In this document: positions 7,574 to 15,517 of the stretch, in pieces
How positions within the stretch are numbered: the stretch's first letter is position 1
How the letters are laid out: each line of letters begins with the position of its first letter
DNA from: Lachnospiraceae bacterium
GTDB lineage: Bacteria; Bacillota; Clostridia; Lachnospirales; Lachnospiraceae
Length of the DNA: 64,000 nt
Direction of reading: 5' to 3'
Assembly (NCBI GenBank): GCA_015057505.1
Contig: SVEG01000009.1
Coordinates: 86,891 to 150,890 of the forward strand
Translations under genes and position numbers: made by a program
Notes under the pieces: model-generated
Seen by the model: the letters and a program-made list of their open reading frames with translations, nothing else
Database searches by the model: none
Told to the model about the DNA's origin: nothing

Positions 7574-9256
7574 TTATTCCCAGTAATTGGGGCACACCGA
7601 AAAAAGTCTTCTTACCACATCATAGGAGAGCTTTCTTCTGCGGAATTCATCCACGATTCCTTTGTTATTACGGATTCTCGGTCTGTTCATAAACCACTCG
7701 CGGTTAACGCGGATATCACAAAACTGCCAGATGTAAAGTCCCATACACTGCGTATATGCCATAACTTCCGTAAGCTGCTTCTCAAGAGTCTCTGCCTGAT
7801 ATTCCTCCGTCCACTTGTCATGGTCGTGGCTTCTGAAACCGTATATCGCACCTGCACCAATCTCAGTAATTAGGAAGGGCTTATCACCACCGTTACCTTC
7901 ATCCCTTGTCCATGTATAAAGCTCGTCTATCTTTTCTGCAGCCGTTATATCTTCATACCAGTACGGATATATATTCCACGAAACAACATCAGGGAGATCC
8001 ATGCAGATATCCTTTTTAAACTTACAGCTTGCAGAGCTGCAAGGTCTTGTAGAATCAAGCTTCCTGATTAGTGCATACTGCGCCTCATAGCAGGGTCTTG
8101 CCTTAGGCGAATCGCTCGCAAACTCATTCATGATTCCCCAGATATAAATACTCGGATGATTGTAGTGATATGTAATCATCTCTTCTATAACCTGCTCACA
8201 CTGTCTCTCAAAATTAGGATTGTCGCAAAGGTCATCGTCGCCCGCTCTCAAATGGTGCTCCTCCCACACAAGAATTCCGAGTTCATCACACAAATCAAGG
8301 AATCTCTCATCGTTGGGATAATGCGAGGTTCTTACGGAATTACCGCCCATGTCTTTTATGAGGTTAAGGTCATATGCCATCGCTTCAAGCGGAAGCGCAC
8401 AGCCATACTGCGGATGGTCCTCGTGACGGCAAAAACCTTTAATTCTTATCGCTCTTCCGTTAATAAGAATTCTGTCCTTTGTCACTTCTACTTTGCGGAA
8501 ACCCGTTCTATCAATAAGATCATCCGTTGCCTCTCCGTTCTTAATAAGCCTTGCACTTATTTCATACAGATTAGGCCCCTCCATAGACCATGTCTTAACA
8601 CCCTCAAAAAATACTTCGTCTGAAAAAAGTACACTCTTTCCCGGTGCCACACTGAGACCATTTTTTACAAAACCGGTATTATGAAGTACAACCTCCAAGT
8701 CAGTCACCTGTACTTCATCCGTAATATTATTAACAAAAATCTCAACCTTAGCAAGCCAACCGTTGTCCTTAGCTTCAATCGGAGTCACATGAATACCTTC
8801 AAGATAAATATCTCCTATCTCTTCAAATGCCACTCCTCTTGAAATTCCGCCATAGGACATATAGTCATTAGGCCTGTTAAGTGCATAATCCTCTTTAAAA
8901 GAGTTATCAACAACCACCTTCATGGTATGTATTCCCGGTTCCAAATCCTTTACTACGGCATCAAACGGTGTATACGCATTATAATGTTTTGCAACCTCTT
9001 TACCGTCAACATAAACCCAAGCCATATGACTTACACCCTTAAATTCAAGACGCACATTGCCTTCCGCCTCAAATTCAGTCGTATATTCCGCCTCTGCCCT
9101 GTAGTTCTCAAAGCCAGGATATGTCTCCCAGCAACTCGGAACGGCAACCTTTATCACCTGTCCGGCCCTATCTCCTTCTCTTGGTGAGAAATCCCACAAC
9201 CTACCCGAAAGCTCTGTCTGTTTTCTGATTTTGTGTGTCAAAAAGGTACGAAGCAT
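7574..9256 (-). CDS. GH2 glycosidase, beta-glucuronidase/galacturonidase-like
   Basis: 560 residues with the GH2 order: N-terminal jelly roll (to about 170), immunoglobulin-like domain, then TIM barrel. The acid/base Glu sits in the motif IWGIMNEFAS and the nucleophile Glu in FLITEIGAGAIYGF. The length matches the short beta-glucuronidase branch rather than the LacZ branch of about 1000 residues. An N-x-K motif (Asn530-Asn531-Lys532, before Gly) is present near the C-terminus; in beta-glucuronidases N-x-K binds the substrate carboxylate. This favours a uronic-acid substrate, for example glucuronosyl decorations of RG-I, over plain galactosides. There is no signal peptide. The start at 9256 follows AAAGGAGG. 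The GH2 assignment is firm; the substrate is inferred. Confidence 0.85.
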   Translation of the reverse strand: MLRTFLTHKIRKQTELSGRLWDFSPREGDRAGQVIKVAVPSCWETYPGFENYRAEAEYTTEFEAEGNVRLEFKGVSHMAWVYVDGKEVAKHYNAYTPFDAVVKDLEPGIHTMKVVVDNSFKEDYALNRPNDYMSYGGISRGVAFEEIGDIYLEGIHVTPIEAKDNGWLAKVEIFVNNITDEVQVTDLEVVLHNTGFVKNGLSVAPGKSVLFSDEVFFEGVKTWSMEGPNLYEISARLIKNGEATDDLIDRTGFRKVEVTKDRILINGRAIRIKGFCRHEDHPQYGCALPLEAMAYDLNLIKDMGGNSVRTSHYPNDERFLDLCDELGILVWEEHHLRAGDDDLCDNPNFERQCEQVIEEMITYHYNHPSIYIWGIMNEFASDSPKARPCYEAQYALIRKLDSTRPCSSASCKFKKDICMDLPDVVSWNIYPYWYEDITAAEKIDELYTWTRDEGNGGDKPFLITEIGAGAIYGFRSHDHDKWTEEYQAETLEKQLTEVMAYTQCMGLYIWQFCDIRVNREWFMNRPRIRNNKGIVDEFRRRKLSYDVVRRLFSVCPNYWE

Positions 9257-9458
9257 ATAAAACCTCCTTTATCAAGTTATTACATCTTCATTTTAACATA
9301 AAAACAATTATACTTTAAACCTGCATTTATTAAAAATAGAGTAATTTTTCTAAATGATGTCATATATGATATTTTAGCTTTTTTTACTTTAATTTTAAAA
9401 AAGTATGGACTATAATATTTATATCATTATGTTCTAAGACAACGGAGGGTTTACATCA

Positions 9459-11246
9459 ATGTTAAACAAAACTTTCTATTTTTATCCAACAGACGGCGAA
9501 GGACTTTACGTAAGTGCTTCAGATTTATATTCGGCAGATAAAGGATACGGCTTCGTTACGGAAGAAAACCGCAACAAAGATGAGCTTCTTAAGTTGCCTG
9601 AGCTTAATTCTGCATTTGATACCTGGTACTGGCTCGCGGGACAGACCGTTACCGAGCTTGTTGATACACCTTACGGTGTAGCTCTTAAATCAGGCGAGCA
9701 GATTCCCGTTATCTTCAAGGCCGACCTTGAAAAGCAGGGTAACTACAACGTTAAAATTACAATTAACGGTGGTGCGGAAGGCATTAATGACCTTTACATT
9801 TTCACGGGTCGCAGACGTATGATGGTCCGCGATATCAACATTGCCCCGAACGAGATATACACAGCAGAATATACAATTAATATTTGCGACATTGTTCCGC
9901 GTGGTAAGACCGAAATTTATGAGGATACAACTCTTGATATCGCCATTATTGCGGACAAGCCCTCTATCGCTTCCGTCGAAGTCAGTGTAGCAGATGTTCC
10001 CACGATTTTTATCGCAGGCGACTCCACCGTTACCGACCAGAGCGGTACATATCCTTACGATCCCGGCTGCTGTTACTCCGGTTGGGCACAGGTTTTCCCG
10101 ATGCTTTTTAAGAAGGGTATCGCAATTTCCAACCATGCACATTCCGGTCTTACAACCGAATCCTTCCGCGGTGAAGGTCACTATGCAATTGTTGAGAAAT
10201 ATATCAAACCCGGCGACTACTATTTTATGCAGTTTGCTCACAATGACCAGAAACTTCCGCACCTCAATGCTTTCGGTGGCTATGCGGAGAATCTCAGAAG
10301 ATACGTTGCAGAAATCCGCGCCAAGGGTGCCATTCCCGTTATTGTTACACCGATTGCACGAAACACATGGAAGGCTGACGGGACATATAACGATTTACTT
10401 TTGGAACATTCCAACGCCTGCAAGGCAGTTGCCGAAGAACTTAACGTCCCGCTTCTTGACCTTCATGAGCGTAGCATGGAGCTCGTCCTTGAAAAAGGCC
10501 TAGAGCCCGCCAAGTTATATTATTTCCCGAAGGACTATACACACAGCAACGACTACGGTGCATATAAGATGGCTCACTTTGTTGCAAAAGAGATTCTTGA
10601 CAATGGGCCGACAGAACTTGCTGAATTTATACAACTTACAGGTAAAGAATGGGATGTTCCCGATAAGATTATTATGCCTACTCCTCCCGCAGATTTTGTT
10701 GAGAATAACACAACCGCTTTCGAGACCAAGTTTAGGGATTTGAAGGATTGTCCGTTTAAGGATACGATTACGGCATTAACCTCCAAGGGCATCATTCCCA
10801 ACGAAGAAACCTTCAGACCAAACGACATTATCACAAGAGTCGAAGCTCTTGCGTGGATTATCAAGGCAGTAAGTTTCGTTCCTGTTAACGTATATAACGA
10901 CATGTATCCCGACGTAATCGGCCACGAATGGTATGCCGGTGTTGTTGAATCAGCCTACCAGAATGATATTGTTGATAAGGCACTCACAGCAGATGGCAGG
11001 TTCCATCCGCTTGAAGAGGTAACAGGCGAGCAGATGATTTCCTTCTGCATCAGTGCTTACAAGAGTCGCAAGAAAATTGCCTCTGATATCCCGGCCTCAC
11101 AAATTGCCGACGTAAGCAACTTTGCCAAAACAAGTGTGGATATTGCTAAAGCACTTAAATTGCTTCCCGCTGATTTTGCCCCGAAAAAGTTACTTACAAG
11201 ATCACATGCAAGTGAATATGTAAAGAAAATTGCAGATAATGTCTAA
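9459..11246 (+). CDS. CE12-type rhamnogalacturonan acetylesterase with C-terminal SLH repeats and no signal peptide
   Basis: 595 residues. Residues 1 to about 180 form a beta-rich N-terminal domain. Residues about 185-410 are an SGNH esterase of the RG acetylesterase (YesT/RhgT) type: nucleophile motif FIAGDSTVTD, oxyanion motif FMQFAHNDQK, and the His motif in THSNDYGAYKMA. The tail from about 440 to the end contains at least two S-layer homology-like repeats (PFKDTITALTSKGI, and YPDVIGHEWYAGVVESAYQN). The start at 9459 follows ACGGAGGG. The N-terminus MLNKTFYFYPTDGEG has no hydrophobic export signal and no better upstream start is visible. SLH repeats normally anchor exported proteins to cell-wall polymers, so this architecture is contradictory. 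It should deacetylate RG-I so that lyases and hydrolases can act. Confidence 0.85.
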   Translation: MLNKTFYFYPTDGEGLYVSASDLYSADKGYGFVTEENRNKDELLKLPELNSAFDTWYWLAGQTVTELVDTPYGVALKSGEQIPVIFKADLEKQGNYNVKITINGGAEGINDLYIFTGRRRMMVRDINIAPNEIYTAEYTINICDIVPRGKTEIYEDTTLDIAIIADKPSIASVEVSVADVPTIFIAGDSTVTDQSGTYPYDPGCCYSGWAQVFPMLFKKGIAISNHAHSGLTTESFRGEGHYAIVEKYIKPGDYYFMQFAHNDQKLPHLNAFGGYAENLRRYVAEIRAKGAIPVIVTPIARNTWKADGTYNDLLLEHSNACKAVAEELNVPLLDLHERSMELVLEKGLEPAKLYYFPKDYTHSNDYGAYKMAHFVAKEILDNGPTELAEFIQLTGKEWDVPDKIIMPTPPADFVENNTTAFETKFRDLKDCPFKDTITALTSKGIIPNEETFRPNDIITRVEALAWIIKAVSFVPVNVYNDMYPDVIGHEWYAGVVESAYQNDIVDKALTADGRFHPLEEVTGEQMISFCISAYKSRKKIASDIPASQIADVSNFAKTSVDIAKALKLLPADFAPKKLLTRSHASEYVKKIADNV

Positions 11247-11262
11247 TCTATAATTTATACTA

Positions 11263-11313
11263 AAAAGGTTGCTTTGGATTTTGTCCGACACGACTCCTCC
11301 GAAGCAACCTTTT
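11263..11313. terminator. Bidirectional terminator between the CE12 and amidase genes
   Basis: The arms 11263-11278 and 11298-11313 are complementary with one G-U pair. They are flanked by A-run and T-run sequences and lie between two convergent stop codons, the amidase stop being 2 bp away. Confidence 0.85.
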
Positions 11314-11314
11314 A

Positions 11315-13210
11315 TTATTTTTTATTTTTTTTGCGATTTCTCTTATTCCTCTCACTTGCCTTAAACACTCTGACTCTGTCTATAACAAGAATCAACACAA
11401 CTATCACAATGATTCCGATTCCGATAATAACAGCTTTCCACATCCAACTGCCCTTATCCTCATTGACATTTCCTGAGATTGCATCCTCTGTTGAAGATTC
11501 CGTCGTTTCCTCCGGTGTAGTGTCAGCATTTTCTTCGAAATTATCTGACGAAGTCTCCTCCGGTGTTATTGTCGGTTCTGATGTAGCTATCTCCTCGGGC
11601 GTGGTTATAGGTTCCGACGTCGTAGTTTCTTCCTGTGTAGTGTCAGTATTTTCTTCGAAATTATCCGGCGGAGTTTCCTGCTGTATTAATTCCTCTTCCA
11701 TGAGTCGTTCTGCCTCTGCGAGGGCTTCCTTATACATAACAATAAACGTCTTCAAATCTCCCACGCGACTACTGTCATAGAGATTCGGTGCAAGCTCCGA
11801 TATTACCCTGTGATTATATTTTTCCGTATAAGAATATGCTATATTCAACAAAAGCTGTTCACTGTTTCTTAAAGACGCAATCTCCATTCCTATTCCGGCT
11901 CCGCGCGAATGCTGTCCTATGGGCACGGAAATCTCGGGAAGTCCAAGCGGAGATGAAAGTATGGAACAATTTGATGTCCACGGTTGGTCGTATACAAGAA
12001 GTCCTCCGTCGTCGGCTTTTCCCGTATACTGCGGCGATGACAAATATGTAGGAAAAATAACTGCTTCTATCTTATTATCTGCAAGCAATTTCTCAAAAGC
12101 TGCATAATATTCATCCTTGGCATTTGCCCATCCTTCCCTGCTCTCCAAACAACTCTTTGACAGTTTAAAAATATCAGGCATGGACACTTCAACAACTTCT
12201 GCGCCGCAAGCCTTAAACTCCTCAACCGCATTCGCAAAAGCTGCCTCTATCTCATCATCTATAATTGCCGCTGTTCTGTCAGAACGTCCGGACACCTTAT
12301 ATGTAAGCTCCTTAATAAGGCCTATTCTCATTCCCTCAAGCGCATTGGCATCAAGATTCTCCGTATAAGTCCCTCCGCCAACCAATATATCCAGCATAAT
12401 TGCCTGGTCTTTTACTGTTCTTGTAATTGCACCTGCCACATCTCTTCTTCTGTTAAGTGTTATACAACCTGTCCTGTCAACCAAACCATAAGTCGGTCGC
12501 AAAGATACACAGCTGCTTAACGCCGCAGGAAAACGAAGAGACGAATTTGTATCCGTACCAAGTGATGCTACTGCAAAGTTAAGAGTAGTTGCAACCGAAC
12601 TTCCTCCCGAAGAACCTCCTGCCGCAAGTTTGGTATTATAAGCATTAAGAGTCTCTCCAACCGTATCACTACAACTTCTTCGTGCACTTTCCGCTTCCTT
12701 ACTCATATTGGTCTTACCGATGATTACTGCACCTTCATCAAGCATATATTGCACAACCGCTGCATTTACATCTGAAATCTCCGACTCAGAAAACTCCTTA
12801 CCGTTAGTCGTATAATAGCCTTCATACTTAATATTATCCTTCACTACAATAGGCACTCCAAAAAGCTTACCCTTAGCCGTACCGTCCTCAATCGCCGCGT
12901 CTCTCTTATCAGCCTCCGCAAGTACATTGTCACAAAGCGTAATAAAACAATTGAAGGTCGGATTATATGCCTCAATTCTCTCAAGATAATACTCCGTAAG
13001 CTCACGGCATGTAACAAGCCTCATATCAAGTGCTTCTCTCACGGATTCAATATCTGCTTCATAAAGCGCCGCAAGCAGCTCTTCTTTATTATATTCAATT
13101 GTCTTATCTTCAGTTATGCGTATGGAGCTTGTCGCTTTTTCAGCAAAAACCACACCTGCGGACAACATGCACATAACCAACACAAGCAACAATATCAGTC
13201 TCTTTTTCAT
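11315..13210 (-). CDS. Exported, membrane-anchored amidase-signature hydrolase
   Basis: 631 residues. A signal peptide (MKKRLILLLVLVMCMLSAG, predicted cleavage after VFA) is followed by an amidase-signature domain to about residue 480. The catalytic triad context is visible: Lys in PIVVKDNI, the cis-Ser in AAGGSSGGSSVA, and the nucleophile Ser in GTDTNSSLRFPA. A Thr/Glu/Pro-rich linker with an internal repeat (DNFEEN twice, 40 residues apart) leads to a single membrane helix (about residues 588-610) and a basic tail ending RNKRNRKKNKK. The topology implies an extracytoplasmic enzyme tethered to the outer membrane face by its C-terminus. Family members hydrolyse amide bonds, but the substrate cannot be read from sequence. 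It is not GatA, which is cytoplasmic and shorter. It is monocistronic. Confidence 0.85.
   Translation of the reverse strand: MKKRLILLLVLVMCMLSAGVVFAEKATSSIRITEDKTIEYNKEELLAALYEADIESVREALDMRLVTCRELTEYYLERIEAYNPTFNCFITLCDNVLAEADKRDAAIEDGTAKGKLFGVPIVVKDNIKYEGYYTTNGKEFSESEISDVNAAVVQYMLDEGAVIIGKTNMSKEAESARRSCSDTVGETLNAYNTKLAAGGSSGGSSVATTLNFAVASLGTDTNSSLRFPAALSSCVSLRPTYGLVDRTGCITLNRRRDVAGAITRTVKDQAIMLDILVGGGTYTENLDANALEGMRIGLIKELTYKVSGRSDRTAAIIDDEIEAAFANAVEEFKACGAEVVEVSMPDIFKLSKSCLESREGWANAKDEYYAAFEKLLADNKIEAVIFPTYLSSPQYTGKADDGGLLVYDQPWTSNCSILSSPLGLPEISVPIGQHSRGAGIGMEIASLRNSEQLLLNIAYSYTEKYNHRVISELAPNLYDSSRVGDLKTFIVMYKEALAEAERLMEEELIQQETPPDNFEENTDTTQEETTTSEPITTPEEIATSEPTITPEETSSDNFEENADTTPEETTESSTEDAISGNVNEDKGSWMWKAVIIGIGIIVIVVLILVIDRVRVFKASERNKRNRKKNKK
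11515..11665. repeat. Direct repeat within the amidase linker
   Basis: The 31-bp segments 11515-11545 and 11635-11665 differ at one base. They are offset by exactly 120 bp, equal to 40 codons, so the low-complexity linker probably grew by an in-frame duplication. Confidence 0.8.
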
Positions 13211-13294
13211 TGGTAACCCTCAGATTCTATACTCTTTTGTGACCGTATTATATCATCCAAAAAATTTATTGTCAAAAAAAAATTAAAATAAGTG

Positions 13295-13331
13295 TTGACA
13301 TTTATTATTTTATCTGATATATTGATATCAG
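13295..13331 (+). promoter_or_regulatory. perR promoter with overlapping inverted repeat
   Basis: TTGACA (13295-13300), 17 bases, TATATT (13318-13323). An 18-bp inverted repeat CTGATAT-ATTG-ATATCAG (13314-13331) covers the -10 region. Binding there would block transcription. PerR autoregulation is common in the family, so this is a candidate operator, although it is not a textbook Per box. Confidence 0.65.
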
Positions 13332-13361
13332 TAACAATTACTATTATTAAGGATGATAAAT

Positions 13362-13742
13362 ATGAAGCAGTTAAAATACAGCAGACAACGAGAAGCAATC
13401 ATTAATTTCCTTGCCACACGCAAGGATCATCCAACAGCCGATGTAGTGTATGAACATATACGAAGCAAGTACCCGAACATCAGTCTTGGAACAGTTTATC
13501 GGAACTTGGCTCTTTTATCGGAGATTGGTGAAATTACGAAGTTGTCCTACGGGAACGGTGCGGACCACTTCGACGGCAATAACAAGCCACATTACCACTT
13601 TGTTTGTACAGAGTGTAATTCAGTATCGGATATCGAAGTAACTACGGTTCCTGACTTCACTCAGTTTACAGATTCAGACTTTGGTGGCAATATCGCCGGC
13701 TACTGCCTCCACTTTTACGGCAAGTGCCCGGCCTGCAAATAA
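13362..13742 (+). CDS. perR: Fur-family peroxide-responsive repressor PerR
   Basis: 126 residues. An N-terminal winged helix (residues about 1-75, with SLGTVYRNLALL as the DNA-recognition helix) precedes a dimerisation/metal domain. The regulatory-site motif HYHFVCTEC and the C-terminal CxxC (GKCPACK) supply a four-Cys zinc site. His and Asp ligands typical of PerR (NGADHFDGN, KPHYHF) are present. The family senses peroxide by metal-catalysed His oxidation and represses oxidative-stress genes. It lies 49 bp upstream of reverse rubrerythrin, the expected target. The start at 13362 is preferred because AAGGA sits at the right spacing; an ATG at 13353 would overlap that site. Confidence 0.9.
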   Translation: MKQLKYSRQREAIINFLATRKDHPTADVVYEHIRSKYPNISLGTVYRNLALLSEIGEITKLSYGNGADHFDGNNKPHYHFVCTECNSVSDIEVTTVPDFTQFTDSDFGGNIAGYCLHFYGKCPACK

Positions 13743-13791
13743 GAAACTAATAATTTTAAATATTTTATATAAGAAAAGGAGATTATAAACT

Positions 13792-14334
13792 ATGAAAAAA
13801 TTTGTATGCGCAATCTGTGGTTATGTACATGAAGGAAACGAAGCACCGGAGCAGTGCCCTATTTGTAAAGCACCCGCTTCCAAGTTTGAAGAGCAGTCAG
13901 GCGAACTTACATGGGCAGCTGAGCACGTTGTTGGTGTAGCTCAGGGTGTTAGCGAAGACATTATTAAGGATTTACGCGATAACTTTACTGGAGAATGTAC
14001 AGAAGTAGGTATGTACCTTGCAATGGCAAGAGTTGCTCACAGAGAAGGATATCCTGAGATTGGTCTTTACTATGAGAAGGCAGCTTGGGAAGAGGCTGAA
14101 CATGCAGCTAAGTTTGCTGAGTTACTCGGCGAAGTTGTAACTAACAACACAAAGAAAAACCTTGAACTTCGAGTTGCTGCTGAGAACGGTGCAACAGCAG
14201 GTAAATTTGACCTTGCTAAGCGTGCCAAAGCTCAGGATCTTGACGCAATCCATGACACAGTTCATGAGATGGCCCGCGACGAAGCTCGCCACGGCAAAGC
14301 TTTCGAAGGCTTATTAAAGAGATACTTTAACTAA
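13792..14334 (+). CDS. Reverse rubrerythrin (N-terminal rubredoxin domain)
   Basis: 180 residues. The rubredoxin-like Fe(Cys)4 domain comes first ([12 protein letters not shown] and QCPICKAP, residues about 4-28), followed by a four-helix ferritin-like diiron domain with Glu and His ligands in [23 protein letters not shown] and [12 protein letters not shown]. This domain order, reversed from classical rubrerythrin, defines the clostridial reverse rubrerythrins, which act as NADH peroxidase and oxidase components. A strong AAAGGAG ribosome site precedes the ATG. It lies between perR and a rubredoxin gene, which could supply electrons, and forms a compact oxygen-defence operon. Confidence 0.93.
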   Translation: MKKFVCAICGYVHEGNEAPEQCPICKAPASKFEEQSGELTWAAEHVVGVAQGVSEDIIKDLRDNFTGECTEVGMYLAMARVAHREGYPEIGLYYEKAAWEEAEHAAKFAELLGEVVTNNTKKNLELRVAAENGATAGKFDLAKRAKAQDLDAIHDTVHEMARDEARHGKAFEGLLKRYFN

Positions 14335-14358
14335 TTGATTTTGAAAGGAGATTTTATT

Positions 14359-14514
14359 ATGCAGAAATATGTTTGTCCTTGTGGTTATGTATACGATCCC
14401 GAAATCGGTGATCCCGATAACGGAATAGCTCCCGGCACACCTTGGGAAGAAGTGCCGGAGGACTGGGTATGTCCTGTTTGTACACTTGGTAAAGAGGTTT
14501 TTGAAGAAGAATAA
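14359..14514 (+). CDS. Rubredoxin with a shortened first Cys motif
   Basis: 51 residues, starting [15 protein letters not shown]. Rubredoxin features are clear: [20 protein letters not shown] and the second knuckle CPVC. The first knuckle reads C-P-C-G, one residue short of the canonical C-x-x-C-G, and the second is followed by TLGK instead of GxxK. All four Cys ligands are present, so an iron site is still possible. AAAGGAG precedes the ATG. It lies 24 bp downstream of reverse rubrerythrin and is probably its electron donor. Confidence 0.9.
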   Translation: MQKYVCPCGYVYDPEIGDPDNGIAPGTPWEEVPEDWVCPVCTLGKEVFEEE

Positions 14515-14530
14515 ATTTATCATAACAAAG

Positions 14531-14562
14531 AAAATCCCCGGAGTGTTAACTCCGGGGATTTT
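14531..14562. terminator. Bidirectional terminator after the rubredoxin gene
   Basis: A perfect 14-bp stem (14531-14544 with 14549-14562) encloses a GTTA loop. The arms begin and end with A4/T4, so it can serve both the rubredoxin operon and the convergent AraC-GGDEF gene. Confidence 0.92.
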
Positions 14563-14572
14563 ACTATCTTAT

Positions 14573-15385
14573 CTACTCCTTACTCACCTTTATCGCATCA
14601 TGAAGTTCTCTAAACAGCTTATCATACTTTAATTGTTCACCTGAAAACTTTGTCGCAATAGCATACAGATTGAGCGGTATATCCTGTCCATCGTACTTAA
14701 TTGTTTCTCCGTTATGGCTGAGAATCTCTTTAACGATTCCCTCCGCATACTCTAAAGAAGTACTACCTGTAAGCATGCAGAACTCATCACCACCGATTCG
14801 AAATACCATATCTTCTTCTCCGGCCACGTTATTCATTCTGTTCATGGTCTCAAGGATAGCCAAATCTCCTGCCTTATGTGCAATTTCATTTATCGGCACA
14901 AGACTTTTAATATCACAGCATACAAAATAACAATCTTTTCTCTCTTTGAATAAATCGTATAATTCACTTATATCAACATGTTTTCTTCTCATAATATAAT
15001 CGTCTCCTTCTACATTAACAAGTCTTATGGCTCTCGGATACAATTCCGTGAACTTTTTACCGCGAAATTCGGAAGGATTACAGTTCCACACGTCCTTAAA
15101 TGCGCGCGTAAAGGCTTCATGTGAACCGTAACCGTACTCCACGGCAATCTTAAGAATGGACTCATTAGGCTCCGTCGCTATACGTCTGCCCGCAAGCATC
15201 ATTCTTCTGCGGATAATATACCCATGCACTGAAATTTTGTTTACATTCTGAAACAATTTTTCAAGAGTTGATTTGGAACAATGACAAGCCTGTGCTATAT
15301 CTGCAGTCTTCATATCTTCATTCAAGTGCGCTTCAATATACTCCAGACTACTGACAAGCAAATCAATATTCTTCACATAAATCAA
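14573..15385 (-). CDS. AraC-type DNA-binding domain fused to a GGDEF domain
   Basis: 270 residues. Residues about 5-110 form an AraC/XylS double helix-turn-helix (DIAQACHCSKSTLEKLFQNV; later YGYGSHEAFTRAFKDVWNCN and PSEFR). Residues about 145-265 form a GGDEF domain with an intact FRIGGDEFCML active loop. The upstream segment expected to read DxDxFKxxND is degenerate (DIKSLVPINE), so diguanylate cyclase activity is uncertain; the domain may instead bind nucleotide. The fusion could couple transcription to cyclic-di-GMP or GTP. It is a single gene convergent with the rubredoxin operon, and its targets are not evident from context. Confidence 0.85.
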   Translation of the reverse strand: MIYVKNIDLLVSSLEYIEAHLNEDMKTADIAQACHCSKSTLEKLFQNVNKISVHGYIIRRRMMLAGRRIATEPNESILKIAVEYGYGSHEAFTRAFKDVWNCNPSEFRGKKFTELYPRAIRLVNVEGDDYIMRRKHVDISELYDLFKERKDCYFVCCDIKSLVPINEIAHKAGDLAILETMNRMNNVAGEEDMVFRIGGDEFCMLTGSTSLEYAEGIVKEILSHNGETIKYDGQDIPLNLYAIATKFSGEQLKYDKLFRELHDAIKVSKE

Positions 15386-15469
15386 CTCCTCTTACGATAT
15401 CGTAATTGTATTGTAGCAAACAAAACGATTATATTTTTGATATTTTGAGTAAAATTCTATTTTATAAAA

Positions 15470-15512
15470 AAGACGCAACCTCTTACCTCACCGGATACAA
15501 AAGTTGCGTCTT
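15470..15512 (-). terminator. Terminator of the argJ-argB-lipoprotein operon
   Basis: A 10-bp stem (15470-15479 with 15503-15512) is followed on the minus strand by a T-rich run. It lies immediately after the stop codon of the lipoprotein gene. Confidence 0.85.
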
Positions 15513-15517
15513 ATACT

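Noticed and set aside
8156..8623. A 155-codon plus-strand frame inside the GH2 gene
   Set aside because: It is antisense to the catalytic region of GH2 and has no start signal or recognisable protein features.
9690..10262. A 190-codon open frame on the minus strand inside the acetylesterase gene
   Set aside because: It is antisense to clear CE12 motifs, and its Cys/Asn-rich composition with no ribosome site marks it as a shadow frame.
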